Shown here one piece after another: positions 44,496-52,697 of a DNA stretch of 64,000 bases. The DNA is taken from NCBI GenBank assembly GCA_026625625.1, contig CP113055.1:3083001-3147000 (forward strand), written 5' to 3'. The notes under the pieces were generated by a model. It was given only the letters and a program-made list of their open reading frames with translations. It made no database searches and was not told where the DNA came from. Source of the stretch: Blastomonas sp. SL216. GTDB lineage: Bacteria > Pseudomonadota > Alphaproteobacteria > Sphingomonadales > Sphingomonadaceae. Each line of letters opens with the position of its first letter. The stretch's first letter is position 1. The translations under genes and the position numbers were made by a program.

Positions 44496-44597
44496 ATGTC
44501 TCTCCAGCTTCCCAGCCAGATCGGTGCCGCAGCGCTTGCGATGCTGACCTCGGCGCTGTTCCTCGCCGCGAGCATCGCCCCCGGCGCGATCATCTGA
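44496..44597 (+). CDS. Mini-protein 4 of the tandem set (33 aa)
   Basis: A 33-residue peptide, MSLQLPSQIGAAALAMLTSA then LFLAASIAPGAII. It resembles mini-protein 1 most closely: both have a Ser-Gln-Ile polar start (SQI) and the LTS-x-x-FLAAS core. AAGGA lies about 8 bases before the ATG. The gene ends with TGA, and the convergent FAD-oxidoreductase stop begins on the next base, so the set ends abruptly without room for a terminator; a short CGCAGC/GCTGCG stem lies just inside the opposing gene. Confidence 0.72.
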   Translation: MSLQLPSQIGAAALAMLTSALFLAASIAPGAII

Positions 44598-45527
44598 TTA
44601 TCGCAGCATCGCCGCTGCGAGCGCCCGGCCCGAGGCCCAGGCGCTCTCGATCCGGGGACCGATGAGCCAGTCGCCGCTCACCCCCAGCCTCGATCCTTCA
44701 TCCCACAGCATCGTCCGCCCCGCCGCGCCCGACAGCGCGTAACGCCAGCGATGCGCCTGGACGACGAGCGTCTCGGGCAGGGCCGATCCGGTCGCGTGGG
44801 CCAGTTCGGCCAGCAGCGCCGCGATCACCGCATCGGCTTCCTCTTCCAGATGCGTGGCCGACCATTGCGGCGAGCCTTGCACCACCCAGCATTCCGGGCC
44901 GCTCCGCCCTGGCTTGGCGCTGTTGCGCGCCGCCCAGCCGATTGCGCCAGCCTGGCGCAGGCAGTCGTCCGCGAAATCCACCCGTTCGGCAAAGGCCGCC
45001 ATCACCGTCCAGCATGGCTGCGACACGGTTGCCTCGGCCAGCGCCGCCCAGTCGGGCGCATGGGGTCCCAGCAACGGCGCGACCTGTTCGGCCGGAACCG
45101 CGACGATCACCGCGTCGCAATCCTGCTCACCTTCGGCATGGCCGAGCCGCCAGGTCTCGCCGATGCGCTCGATCCGTTCGATCCGGCAGTTCCAGCGGAC
45201 ATCATGATCTGCCGCCTCTGCCTTGATGATCGCGTTCATCCCCGGCGCGCCGACCCAGGCGTTCTCGCCCGCCGCTTCCCACCGGGCTGCGACGCCTGCC
45301 GCTTCCCAGCGGGCCACGGCATCGGCAAAGCCCGGATCGCGCACGGTGAAATATTGGGCCCCATGGTCGAAAAACGCCATGCCCTGCGGCGTTTCGACCC
45401 GGCGCGTCGACATGCGCCCGCCCGGACCGCGCGCCTTGTCGAACAGGCAGACGCTGTGCCCCGCATCGGCCAGCACGCGCGCTGCGGTCAGCCCGGCCAG
45501 GCCCGCTCCGATGATCCCGATCTTCAT
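44598..45527 (-). CDS. FAD-dependent amine-oxidase-like protein (renalase type)
   Basis: A 309-residue flavoprotein. The dinucleotide motif IGIIGAGLAGLTAARVLADA is followed by FDKARGPGGRMSTRR and FDHGAQYFTVRDPGF, a pattern characteristic of renalase-like amine oxidases/dehydrogenases. The C-terminus GLAVSGDWLIG-like GVSGDWLIGPRIESAW completes the FAD-binding fold. The substrate is unknown. The gene follows metW after 4 bases and is probably part of the metX-metW transcript; its end abuts the mini-peptide cluster tail to tail. Confidence 0.83.
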   Translation of the reverse strand: MKIGIIGAGLAGLTAARVLADAGHSVCLFDKARGPGGRMSTRRVETPQGMAFFDHGAQYFTVRDPGFADAVARWEAAGVAARWEAAGENAWVGAPGMNAIIKAEAADHDVRWNCRIERIERIGETWRLGHAEGEQDCDAVIVAVPAEQVAPLLGPHAPDWAALAEATVSQPCWTVMAAFAERVDFADDCLRQAGAIGWAARNSAKPGRSGPECWVVQGSPQWSATHLEEEADAVIAALLAELAHATGSALPETLVVQAHRWRYALSGAAGRTMLWDEGSRLGVSGDWLIGPRIESAWASGRALAAAMLR

Positions 45528-45531
45528 GATG

Positions 45532-46122
45532 TCAGCGCCTCAGCAGGAATACCGCATGTTCAGCCAGCAGGTTGGCCATGCCGCGCGAGGTCGGCTTGCC
45601 CCCTGAAAGGAACCATTCGCCATCGCAGGTCCAGCCGCGCGCCGCGATCAGGTCGCGGAAATCCTCGATGCTGACATGGTGGATATTGGGCGTGTCGTAC
45701 CAGCTTTCGGGCAGCAGCCGGGTGACCGGCATCTTGCCGTGCGTCGCGAGCGACAGGCGGATGCGCCAGTGCGCGAAATTGGGGAAGCTGACAAAGGCCT
45801 GCCGCCCGATGCGCAAAAGTTCTTCGAGCACCTTGTGCGGCGCGCGCGTGGTCTGCAGGGTCTGGCTAAGGATCGCATAATCGACGCTGTCCGATGGATA
45901 ATCGGCCAGGTCCATATCGGCATCGCCCTGGATGACCGAAAGCCCGCGCGTCACCGCTGCGCTGACATTGGCGGGGTCCAGCTCCAGCCCGCGCGCGCGG
46001 ACCTGGCTGTTGTCGCGCAGCGCCGCCATCAGCGCGCCATCGCCGCAGCCGACATCGAGCACGCGCGCGCCGGGCTTCACATTCTCGGCAATGATCTGCA
46101 GGTCGGGACGCAGCGCGGTCAC
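45532..46122 (-). CDS. metW: Methionine biosynthesis protein MetW
   Basis: A 196-residue class I SAM-dependent methyltransferase-fold protein that works with MetX in many proteobacteria. The SAM motif is [16 protein letters not shown], followed by [20 protein letters not shown] and [12 protein letters not shown]. The exact biochemical role is still unclear in the literature, but metXW pairing is well established. The start is GTG at 46122, overlapping the metX stop by GTGA. Confidence 0.93.
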   Translation of the reverse strand: MTALRPDLQIIAENVKPGARVLDVGCGDGALMAALRDNSQVRARGLELDPANVSAAVTRGLSVIQGDADMDLADYPSDSVDYAILSQTLQTTRAPHKVLEELLRIGRQAFVSFPNFAHWRIRLSLATHGKMPVTRLLPESWYDTPNIHHVSIEDFRDLIAARGWTCDGEWFLSGGKPTSRGMANLLAEHAVFLLRR

Positions 46123-47276
46123 GCGTTCGCTCCGGCGCGCAGAAAGCCGTCGACGATGCGGTTCATCTCGGGGCAGTCGAGCAGGAACGCGTCATGGCCG
46201 AAGGGCGAGGACAGCTCGACAAAGCTGACTTCGGCGCCGGCGGCGTTGAGCGCGTGGACGATGCGGCGTGATTCCGCCGTCGGGTACAGCCAGTCGGTAT
46301 CGAAGCTGATCAGGCAGAAGCGCGTCTTCGTGCCCATGAAGGCATTGGCCAGCACGCCGCCATAAGCTTCGGCGAGGTCGAAATAGTCCATCGCGCGGGT
46401 GATGTACAAATAGCTGTTGGCATCGAACCGGTCGACAAAGCTGATGCCCTGATGGCGCAGATAGCTCTGGATCTGGAAATCGGCATCGAAGCCAAAGCTG
46501 CTGCCGCTGCAATCCTGCCCCGTCTTGTCCTGCAGGCGGCGGCCGAATTTCTCGGTCAGCCCCGCTTCGGACAGATAGGTGATGTGCGCGGCCATGCGTG
46601 CCACCGCGAGGCCCGATGCGGGGACGTCGCCATCAGCATAATAGGCGCCCTTGCGCCAGCGCGGATCGGCCATGATCGCCTGACGGCCCACCTCGTGAAA
46701 CGCGATATTCTGCGCCGAATGCCGCGCAGTCGAGGCGATGACCAGAGCGGCGCGCACCCGGTCAGGGTACAGCACCGGCCAGCTGATCGCCTGCATGCCG
46801 CCCATCGATCCGCCGATCACGGCGGACAGTACGGGGATGCCAAGATAGTCGAGCAGCAGCGCCTGCGCGCGCACCATGTCGGCGATCGAGAGCACCGGAA
46901 AATCCATTCCCCAGGGCTCGCCGGTGGCCGGATTCACCGTCGCGGGGCCGGACGATCCCATGCAGCTGCCGATGACATTGGCGCAGATGATGAAATCGCG
47001 CGCCGGATCGACCGGCTTGCCTTCTCCCACCAGCCGCTGCCACCAGCCGGGCTTGCCGGTGATCGGATGGGCCGAGGCGACATATTGGTCGCCGGTCAGC
47101 GCATGGCAGATCAGCACCGCGTTGCTCTTGTCGGCGTTCAGGCTGCCATAGGTTTCATAGGCGATCTGCACCGGCGCCAACGCCGCGCCGCAGTCGAGCG
47201 GCAAGGGCCCAAGCAGCGTGACGCGCCGGTCAAGGCCGAAACGTTCGTCGGAAAGGGGGGCAGATGCGCTCGCCAT
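46119..47276 (-). CDS. metX: Homoserine O-acetyltransferase
   Basis: A 385-residue alpha/beta-hydrolase-fold enzyme activating homoserine for methionine synthesis. The nucleophile elbow is [11 protein letters not shown] (Ser), [17 protein letters not shown] is near the start, and the catalytic Asp and His are in [10 protein letters not shown] and [11 protein letters not shown]. The ATG at 47276 (MASASAPLS) is preferred over an upstream TTG. Its stop overlaps metW (GTGA). A 175-base leader separates it from hemF; see the next entry. Confidence 0.94.
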   Translation of the reverse strand: MASASAPLSDERFGLDRRVTLLGPLPLDCGAALAPVQIAYETYGSLNADKSNAVLICHALTGDQYVASAHPITGKPGWWQRLVGEGKPVDPARDFIICANVIGSCMGSSGPATVNPATGEPWGMDFPVLSIADMVRAQALLLDYLGIPVLSAVIGGSMGGMQAISWPVLYPDRVRAALVIASTARHSAQNIAFHEVGRQAIMADPRWRKGAYYADGDVPASGLAVARMAAHITYLSEAGLTEKFGRRLQDKTGQDCSGSSFGFDADFQIQSYLRHQGISFVDRFDANSYLYITRAMDYFDLAEAYGGVLANAFMGTKTRFCLISFDTDWLYPTAESRRIVHALNAAGAEVSFVELSSPFGHDAFLLDCPEMNRIVDGFLRAGANA

Positions 47277-47451
47277 GGGCGGCGGGATTGGCGGCAAGCC
47301 GTGCGGCTGTCAATGGGCCAGAGCAATCCACCCCTGCCCGGCGATCTGAACGACGTGCCAGACCCGCATGCGCCGACATCGGTTGCCTTTTGGCAGAACC
47401 GTGAGCTGTTCGGAGCAAACGAGGGGGGCGATGGGGCGCGTGCCCCTTGCC
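47277..47451 (-). promoter_or_regulatory. Leader/promoter region of metX with a small stem-loop
   Basis: On the minus strand this 175-base stretch contains a stem TGCC-AAAA-GGCA extended by GGT/ACC with a bulge (47381-47400). Otherwise it is GC-rich and has no obvious open frame. metX genes of alphaproteobacteria may carry SAM-II riboswitches, but I could not match the SAM-II core here, so I record only a leader of unknown function. Confidence 0.35.
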
Positions 47452-48306
47452 TTACTCCCAGACGGCTTCGGGCGGCAGGCTCATCAGGATCGCGTCGATA
47501 TTGCCGCCGGTCTTGAGGCCGAACAGCGTCCCGCGATCGTGGATCAGGTTGAATTCGGCATAGCGGCCGCGCCAGACGAGCTGCTGGTGCTTTTCTGCCG
47601 GCGAGAATTCCTGCGCCATGCGGCGGCGGACCAAAGCGGGGAAGATGTCCAGGAACGCGCGGCCGACATCCTGGGTAAAGGCGAAATTCGCATTGAACGC
47701 GGCCTCGTCCGGGCATTCCAGATGATCGTAGAAAATGCCGCCGACACCGCGATGAACGCCGCGATGCGGGATGTAGAAATAATCGTCGGCCCAGGCCTTG
47801 AACCTGGCATGATAGTCCGGATTGTGCGCATCGCACGCCGCCTGCATCCGGGCGTGAAAATCATCCGTATCTTGCGCGTAAGGCAGCGGCGGGTTGAGAT
47901 CTGCTCCACCGCCGAACCATGCCTTGGTGGTCATGAGAAAACGGGTGTTCATATGCACCGCAGGCACGTGCGGATTCGACATATGGGCGACCAGGCTTAT
48001 TCCGGTCGCAAAGAAGCGCGGGTCATCGCCCGCGCCATGGATCGATTTGGCGAATTCCTCGCTGAATCGGCCCTCGACGGTCGATACGTTGACGCCCGCC
48101 TTTTCGAAGACCTTGCCCTTGATCAGGCCGCGCACGCCGCCGCCGCCGGGCGATCCGTCCGCCTCGGTCCGGTCCCACGGGCTGTAGTCAAAGCTCGCAT
48201 CGCTGCCGGCTTCCCGCTCGATCGCGGTGAATTCGGCGCAGATCGCATCGCGCAGGCTTTCAAACCAGGCGCGGGCCGCCAGCTTCTGTTCAGTCCAATC
48301 GGTCAT
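47452..48306 (-). CDS. hemF: Oxygen-dependent coproporphyrinogen-III oxidase
   Basis: A 284-residue HemF enzyme, making protoporphyrinogen IX from coproporphyrinogen III with O2. Conserved blocks are GGGGVRGLIKGKVFEKAGVN, TGISLVAHMSNPHVPAVHMN (the His/Asn signature), WFGGGADLNP, and FYIPHRGVHRGVGGIFYDHL. The ATG at 48306 follows AGGGGAG. Together with hemC/hemD at 56-58 kb it gives three of the heme-synthesis genes of this organism. trmL is 27 bases upstream in the same orientation. Confidence 0.95.
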   Translation of the reverse strand: MTDWTEQKLAARAWFESLRDAICAEFTAIEREAGSDASFDYSPWDRTEADGSPGGGGVRGLIKGKVFEKAGVNVSTVEGRFSEEFAKSIHGAGDDPRFFATGISLVAHMSNPHVPAVHMNTRFLMTTKAWFGGGADLNPPLPYAQDTDDFHARMQAACDAHNPDYHARFKAWADDYFYIPHRGVHRGVGGIFYDHLECPDEAAFNANFAFTQDVGRAFLDIFPALVRRRMAQEFSPAEKHQQLVWRGRYAEFNLIHDRGTLFGLKTGGNIDAILMSLPPEAVWE

Positions 48307-48333
48307 CGCGCTCCCCTTGCCGGTGATGGACGT

Positions 48334-48795
48334 TCATGCCTCACCCAGTTTCCGTGTCTGCCGCAGCGCTTCGCCAAGCGCAATCCCGGTGGCGACCGAT
48401 ATGTTCAGCGATCGGACACCTGCGGTCATCGGAATGGTCGTCTGCAGGTCGCAGGCATCGCGGACATGGTCCGGAACGCCGGCGCTTTCCGACCCCATCA
48501 ACAAAATGTCGTTGTCCTGAAAGGCGGTGCGATAGACACTGTCGCTCGCCTTGCTGCTCATCAGCACCAGCCGCGCGCCGTGTTCGCGGACGAACGCCTG
48601 AAAGCTCGGCCAATCGGCATGACGGCGCATTTCGGCGAGCGGGCCATAGTCCATCGCCGCGCGTTTCAGCCGCTTGTCGTCGAACACGAAGCCGCACGGC
48701 TCGATGATTTCCACCGGCACGGCCATGCACGCGGCAAGCCGCAGGATTGCTCCGACATTCCCGGCAATTTCAGGTTGGTAAAGGGCGATGCGCAT
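48334..48795 (-). CDS. trmL: tRNA (cytidine(34)-2'-O)-methyltransferase TrmL
   Basis: A 153-residue SPOUT-class methyltransferase. Motifs are YQPEIAGNVGAILRLAACM near the start, LLMGSESAGVPDHV, and the knot-forming IPMTAGVRSLNISVATGIAL. It methylates the wobble base of leucine tRNAs. The length and start (RIALYQPEI) agree with the family. The bc1 operon begins 253 bases away on the other strand. Confidence 0.93.
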   Translation of the reverse strand: MRIALYQPEIAGNVGAILRLAACMAVPVEIIEPCGFVFDDKRLKRAAMDYGPLAEMRRHADWPSFQAFVREHGARLVLMSSKASDSVYRTAFQDNDILLMGSESAGVPDHVRDACDLQTTIPMTAGVRSLNISVATGIALGEALRQTRKLGEA

Positions 48796-48871
48796 CGCCC
48801 CTTCATAGCGCGGACGGCGCGGCTGTCACCTGCTCTGCTCGGTCCGGCGCAGGCACGGCACGGCATATCGG

Positions 48872-48936
48872 CGCAAAATCGGCGGAATGATGCCGCAGCG
48901 CGCCAATTTCCCTGTTGGCAAGATGACGATTTTGCG
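48872..48936. promoter_or_regulatory. Spaced inverted repeat upstream of the bc1 operon
   Basis: CGCAAAATCG (48872-48881) and CGATTTTGCG (48927-48936) are 10-base perfect inverted repeats separated by 45 bases, in the 253-base divergent gap between trmL and petA. They may be binding half-sites for a regulator of respiratory genes. The rest of the gap has an AT-rich stretch just before petA (TATCGATAAAAAACG) and no gene. Confidence 0.45.
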
Positions 48937-49048
48937 TCTATCAGGCCCGCAATCATGCGGACGGGCCAGGGGCAAAGCCGTGCCATGCCGCTTCCTATAT
49001 CGATAAAAAACGTATCCTTTTCAATAACTTGAGGGTCAGGTTAGCGAC

Positions 49049-49621
49049 ATGGCAGAACAAGTCACGATGAATCAGGATGGCAGTGCCGCCGTCGAATCCG
49101 ACGGTGTACGCCGCCGCGACTTCATCAACATCGCCGCCGTCAGCTTTGCTGGCGTGGGTGGTGCATCGGTGCTCATCCCGCTCATCACGCAGATGGCACC
49201 CAGCAAGGATGTGCTGGCTCAGGCTTCGACCGAGGTCGATGTTGCGGCCGTGCAACCGGGCCAGGCGATCAAGACCGTGTGGCGAAAACAGCCCATGTTC
49301 ATCCGCAACCTGACGCCGGAAGAGATTGCCGCTGCGGACAAGGTGCCTGTGGACAGCCTGCGCGATCCGCAGTCGCTGGCCGACCGCACCCTGCCCGGCA
49401 AGACCAACTGGCTGGTGACGCTGGGCGTCTGCACGCATCTGGGTTGCGTGCCGCTGGGCGCTGCTGCGGGTGAAGTGAAGGGCGAGTTTGGCGGCTATTT
49501 CTGCCCGTGCCACGGCTCGCATTACGATACGGCCGCGCGCATCCGCAAGGGTCCCGCGCCCAAGAACCTTGAAGTGCCGGAATATGAATTCCTGTCAGAC
49601 ACTGTCATCAAGATCGGTTGA
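49049..49621 (+). CDS. petA: Ubiquinol-cytochrome c reductase iron-sulfur subunit
   Basis: The Rieske protein of the cytochrome bc1 complex, 190 residues. A Tat-type twin-arginine start (VRRRDFINIAAV) precedes a membrane anchor, and the [2Fe-2S] ligands are in GVCTHLGCVPLG and CPCHGSHYDTAA. It passes electrons from ubiquinol to cytochrome c1 at the periplasmic face. It is the first gene of petABC; cytochrome b follows after 12 bases. Confidence 0.97.
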   Translation: MAEQVTMNQDGSAAVESDGVRRRDFINIAAVSFAGVGGASVLIPLITQMAPSKDVLAQASTEVDVAAVQPGQAIKTVWRKQPMFIRNLTPEEIAAADKVPVDSLRDPQSLADRTLPGKTNWLVTLGVCTHLGCVPLGAAAGEVKGEFGGYFCPCHGSHYDTAARIRKGPAPKNLEVPEYEFLSDTVIKIG

Positions 49622-49633
49622 GGAGCATAAGAT

Positions 49634-50929
49634 ATGAGCTTTTCCTGGGCCAAGCACTACGAACCCAAGTCCGATCTGACCAAATGGCTGGATGAGCGCC
49701 TGCCGCTTCCCCGTCTGGTCTATGGTGCGATCGGCGCCGGCTATCCCGTGCCGCGCAACCTGAACTATTTCTGGAACTTCGGCGTGCTCGCCGGTTTCGC
49801 GCTGGTCATCCAGATCGTCACCGGCATCATCATGGCGATGCACTATGCGCCCAACGCGCTGGTCGCCTTCGATTCCACCGAACACATCATGCGCGACGTG
49901 AACTGGGGCTGGATGCTGCGCTATGCGCATGCCAACGGTGCCAGCTTCTTCTTCATCGTCGTCTATATCCACATCTTCCGCGGCCTTTATTTCAGCTCCT
50001 ACAAGGCCCCGCGCGAAATGATCTGGCTGCTTGGCCTGGTCATCTTCCTGCTGATGATGGCGACCGCCTTCATGGGCTATGTGCTGCCCTGGGGTCAGAT
50101 GAGCTTCTGGGGTGCCAAGGTGATCACCGGCCTGTTCGGCGCCATTCCGCTGGTCGGCGAGCCGATCCAGACCTGGCTGCTGGGTGGCTTTGCGCCGGAT
50201 AACGCCGCGCTGAACCGCTTCTTCTCGCTGCACTATCTGCTGCCGTTCGTGATTGCCGGTGTTGTCATCCTGCACATCTGGGCGCTGCACATTCCGGGTT
50301 CGTCGAACCCGACCGGCGTGGAAGTGAAGTCGGAATCGGACACCGTGCCGTTCCACCCCTATTACACCGCCAAGGACGGCTTCGGCCTGGGCGTGTTCCT
50401 GATCCTCTATTGCGCCATGCTGTTCTTCGCGCCGAACTTCCTGGGCCACCCGGACAACTACATCCCGGCCAACCCGCTTTCGACGCCGGCGCATATCGTG
50501 CCCGAATGGTATTTCTGGCCGTTCTACGCGATCCTTCGCGCCTTCACCTTCGACTTCTTCATCGTGCCTGCCAAGCTGCTCGGCGTGCTGGCGATGTTCG
50601 CATCGATCCTGCTGCTGTTCTTCCTGCCCTGGCTCGATCGTTCTCCTGTCCGTTCGGGCAACTATCGTCCGCTGTTCCGCACCTTCTTCATCATCCTGGT
50701 GATCGATGTCCTGGTGCTGGGCTATCTGGGCGGTGCGCCGGCTGAAGAACCCTATGTGATGCTCAGCCAGCTGGCTTCGGCTTATTATTTCGCTCACTTC
50801 CTGATCATCCTGCCGATCATCTCGAAGATCGAAAAGCCCAAGCCGCTGCCCTTCTCGATCACCGAGGCGGTGCTCGGCAAGGACAGCCATGGTGCGGCAG
50901 GCGGCCCCGTGCTGCAGCCTGCCGAATAA
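49634..50929 (+). CDS. petB: Ubiquinol-cytochrome c reductase cytochrome b subunit
   Basis: A 431-residue polytopic cytochrome b with eight expected membrane helices. Heme-ligand His pairs lie in helices B and D, within [20 protein letters not shown] and [20 protein letters not shown]. The Qo-site motif [11 protein letters not shown] is present, with [17 protein letters not shown] on the cd helix. The bc1 length (not a split b6 plus subunit IV) indicates the purple-bacterial/mitochondrial type. It is in operon with the Rieske and c1 genes. Confidence 0.97.
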   Translation: MSFSWAKHYEPKSDLTKWLDERLPLPRLVYGAIGAGYPVPRNLNYFWNFGVLAGFALVIQIVTGIIMAMHYAPNALVAFDSTEHIMRDVNWGWMLRYAHANGASFFFIVVYIHIFRGLYFSSYKAPREMIWLLGLVIFLLMMATAFMGYVLPWGQMSFWGAKVITGLFGAIPLVGEPIQTWLLGGFAPDNAALNRFFSLHYLLPFVIAGVVILHIWALHIPGSSNPTGVEVKSESDTVPFHPYYTAKDGFGLGVFLILYCAMLFFAPNFLGHPDNYIPANPLSTPAHIVPEWYFWPFYAILRAFTFDFFIVPAKLLGVLAMFASILLLFFLPWLDRSPVRSGNYRPLFRTFFIILVIDVLVLGYLGGAPAEEPYVMLSQLASAYYFAHFLIILPIISKIEKPKPLPFSITEAVLGKDSHGAAGGPVLQPAE

Positions 50930-50959
50930 GCCCAGACGCTAAAAGGAAAGTCATTCGAC

Positions 50960-51802
50960 ATGATTCGCATTGGTGCATTTTTGGTCGGGCTGTTCTTCAG
51001 CGGCTGGCTGCTTGTCTCCTTCGGTGTCGGTGCGGCCGCCTATATCAGCGAGCCGCCCCAGCCGACGGCAGAGCATGAATTCCACCTGCATCCCAAGAAG
51101 CTGTCGCTGAGCAGCGACGGCCCGATGGGCAAGTTCGACCGCCAGCAGCTGCAGCGCGGTTTCCAGGTGTACAAGGAAGTGTGCTCGGCCTGTCACTCCA
51201 TGCGCCTTGTCGCGTTCCGCAACCTGTCGGAACTCGGCTATAGCGAGGACGAAGTGAAGGCGATTGCCGCCAACTGGAACGCCAAGGCTCCGTCGATCGA
51301 TCCTGCCACGGGTGAAGCCAGCACGCGCAACCCGATCCCGCAGGATTTCATCCCGTCGCCGTTCCCGAACGAAACCGCTGCCCGCGCTGCCAACAATAAC
51401 GCGCTGCCGCCTGATCTTTCGCTGATCACCAAGGCGCGTCACGGCGGTGCCGCCTATATCTACTCGCTGCTGACCGGCTATCAGGAGCCACCGGCGGAAC
51501 TCGCCAAGAAGTTCCCCGACGCGATGCCGGGACCGGGCCTCAACTATAACCCCTATTTCGCGAACCTGAACATCGCGATGGCCAACCCGCTGGGCAGCGA
51601 CGACATCGTCACCTATTCGGATGGCACCAAGGCCACCCGCGAACAGATGGCCAAGGACGTTGCCGCGTTCCTGGTGTGGACCGCAGAGCCCACGCTGGAA
51701 AAGCGCCACCAGACCGGCTGGGCCGTGCTGATCTTCCTGATCATCGCGACGGGCCTGGGCTATATGGCCTATCGCAACGTCTGGGCGGGCGTGAAGCACT
51801 GA
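50960..51802 (+). CDS. petC: Ubiquinol-cytochrome c reductase cytochrome c1 subunit
   Basis: A 280-residue cytochrome c1. An N-terminal signal-anchor (GAFLVGLFFSGWLLVSFGVG) precedes the heme-binding CSACHSMRLVAF (CxxCH). The sixth ligand Met is probably in NIAMANPLGSDDIVTYSDGT, and the C-terminal anchor is LIFLIIATGLGYMAYRN. It accepts electrons from the Rieske centre and gives them to soluble or membrane cytochrome c. It is the last gene of petABC, followed by a good terminator hairpin. Confidence 0.96.
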   Translation: MIRIGAFLVGLFFSGWLLVSFGVGAAAYISEPPQPTAEHEFHLHPKKLSLSSDGPMGKFDRQQLQRGFQVYKEVCSACHSMRLVAFRNLSELGYSEDEVKAIAANWNAKAPSIDPATGEASTRNPIPQDFIPSPFPNETAARAANNNALPPDLSLITKARHGGAAYIYSLLTGYQEPPAELAKKFPDAMPGPGLNYNPYFANLNIAMANPLGSDDIVTYSDGTKATREQMAKDVAAFLVWTAEPTLEKRHQTGWAVLIFLIIATGLGYMAYRNVWAGVKH

Positions 51803-51832
51803 GCTTCAAACGCTTCGCAGCACTGACAACCG

Positions 51833-51866
51833 ATCCGGCCCGGAAGTGCGAACTTACGGGCCGGAT
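51833..51866 (+). terminator. Terminator of the petABC operon
   Basis: ATCCGGCCCG and CGGGCCGGAT (51833-51842, 51857-51866) form a 10-bp perfect stem with a 14-base loop, 30 bases after the petC stop, followed by TGCGTTTGG, a weak T-rich tail. Confidence 0.72.
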
Positions 51867-51898
51867 TGCGTTTGGGGGACGCGAGCCGCGCGCGATTA

Positions 51899-52027
51899 CC
51901 CCTCTCGCCCACGAGAGAGAGGGTTGCGCAGCCTTATGAGCGAAGCGAATTAGGCGAAGCTGGGAGAGGGGGTGATGCACCCACGCTGGCCGTAGCGCGG
52001 GGCCTTCGACAGGCTCAGGCTGAGCGG
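51899..52027. repeat. Intergenic repeat cluster, family F
   Basis: CCCCTCTCGCCCA (51899-51911) is inverted against TGGGAGAGGGGG (51961-51972). Then CTTCGACAGGCTCAGGCTGA (52004-52023) begins a further small palindrome, a motif I associate with dispersed sphingomonad repeats. The 317-base gap 51803-52119 therefore holds the petABC terminator and repeats but no gene. Confidence 0.72.
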
Positions 52028-52119
52028 AGCTGGGGCCGCTTTGGAGCTTATCTGGAAAAAACTGCCATTCTACTTGCGACCCCTTTGTGGTCATTGCAGC
52101 CTGCGTTAAGATCATTGCC

Positions 52120-52614
52120 ATGAGACGCATTCACGCAGGCATCCTTGTCCTCGTAAGTGGCTTACTTGGGTGCCAGTCGGCCACGCCTAGCGCGGAAACA
52201 ACGCAGCAGGTTGTGGAGGAATCGCAAGCACAGAGCGTTTTTGGTGCAAAACCCAACTGGCTGAGGTTCACCGATAAGCCAGAGCTCTTCGATCGGGTGC
52301 GCGACCAAGCCTATAGCTATTGTCTATCAGGCGGACGGATCGATATGGAATGTGCCTCAAAGCAGGACGAAGCAGTTGAGGCGTCTGTGCTTGCGATACA
52401 GGTTGCTTCCGCTCAGGCGGAGATGACGAACAAGGACGCCCTAGGCACCAAAGAGAGATGGGTCGCCATGAACCCGGATATTGCGCTGCGTGTGGAGAAG
52501 GAATGCTGGTCACTCTACGAGGAGCATGGGGCAGCAGACGCCCGAATCCTGGCGGTATGTCTTGGCAATCTGACAGACTATTCGCCGCTCATTCAGCTGC
52601 CCGTCGCGGATTGA
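52120..52614 (+). CDS. Lipoprotein of unknown function
   Basis: A 164-residue protein with a short signal peptide and lipobox (LVSGLLGCQS, Cys about residue 16), so probably a lipid-anchored periplasmic or outer-membrane protein. The mature part has three further Cys in YSYCLSGGRIDMECASK and KECWSLYEEH. I recognise no domain. The gene is visibly less GC-rich than its neighbours and is followed by a gap and then the convergent PBP1A gene. It may be a recent arrival or a lineage-specific gene. The ATG at 52120 is chosen to put the lipobox at the usual distance. Confidence 0.72.
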   Translation: MRRIHAGILVLVSGLLGCQSATPSAETTQQVVEESQAQSVFGAKPNWLRFTDKPELFDRVRDQAYSYCLSGGRIDMECASKQDEAVEASVLAIQVASAQAEMTNKDALGTKERWVAMNPDIALRVEKECWSLYEEHGAADARILAVCLGNLTDYSPLIQLPVAD

Positions 52615-52697
52615 AGCGGCCATTCAAAAAACCACCCAGTGCCTGCCATTGCCGATAGTCATGCCCGCGCTCGAAACCAAACACACACCGCCCCAGC

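Noticed and set aside
43976-44496. Two minus-strand open frames (80 and 93 codons) opposite the mini-peptide genes
   Set aside because: Their translations are Arg-rich and repetitive because they mirror the repeated mini-genes; they have no ribosome-binding sites. The plus-strand frames have ribosome-binding sites, paralogy and a promoter.
44092-44597. Tandem repeats considered as a CRISPR array
   Set aside because: Units are unequal, the conserved parts are coding, there are no identical direct repeats, and no cas genes lie nearby.
47277-47451. SAM-II riboswitch before metX
   Set aside because: The expected conserved core and pseudoknot could not be found by eye; recorded only as a leader of unknown function.
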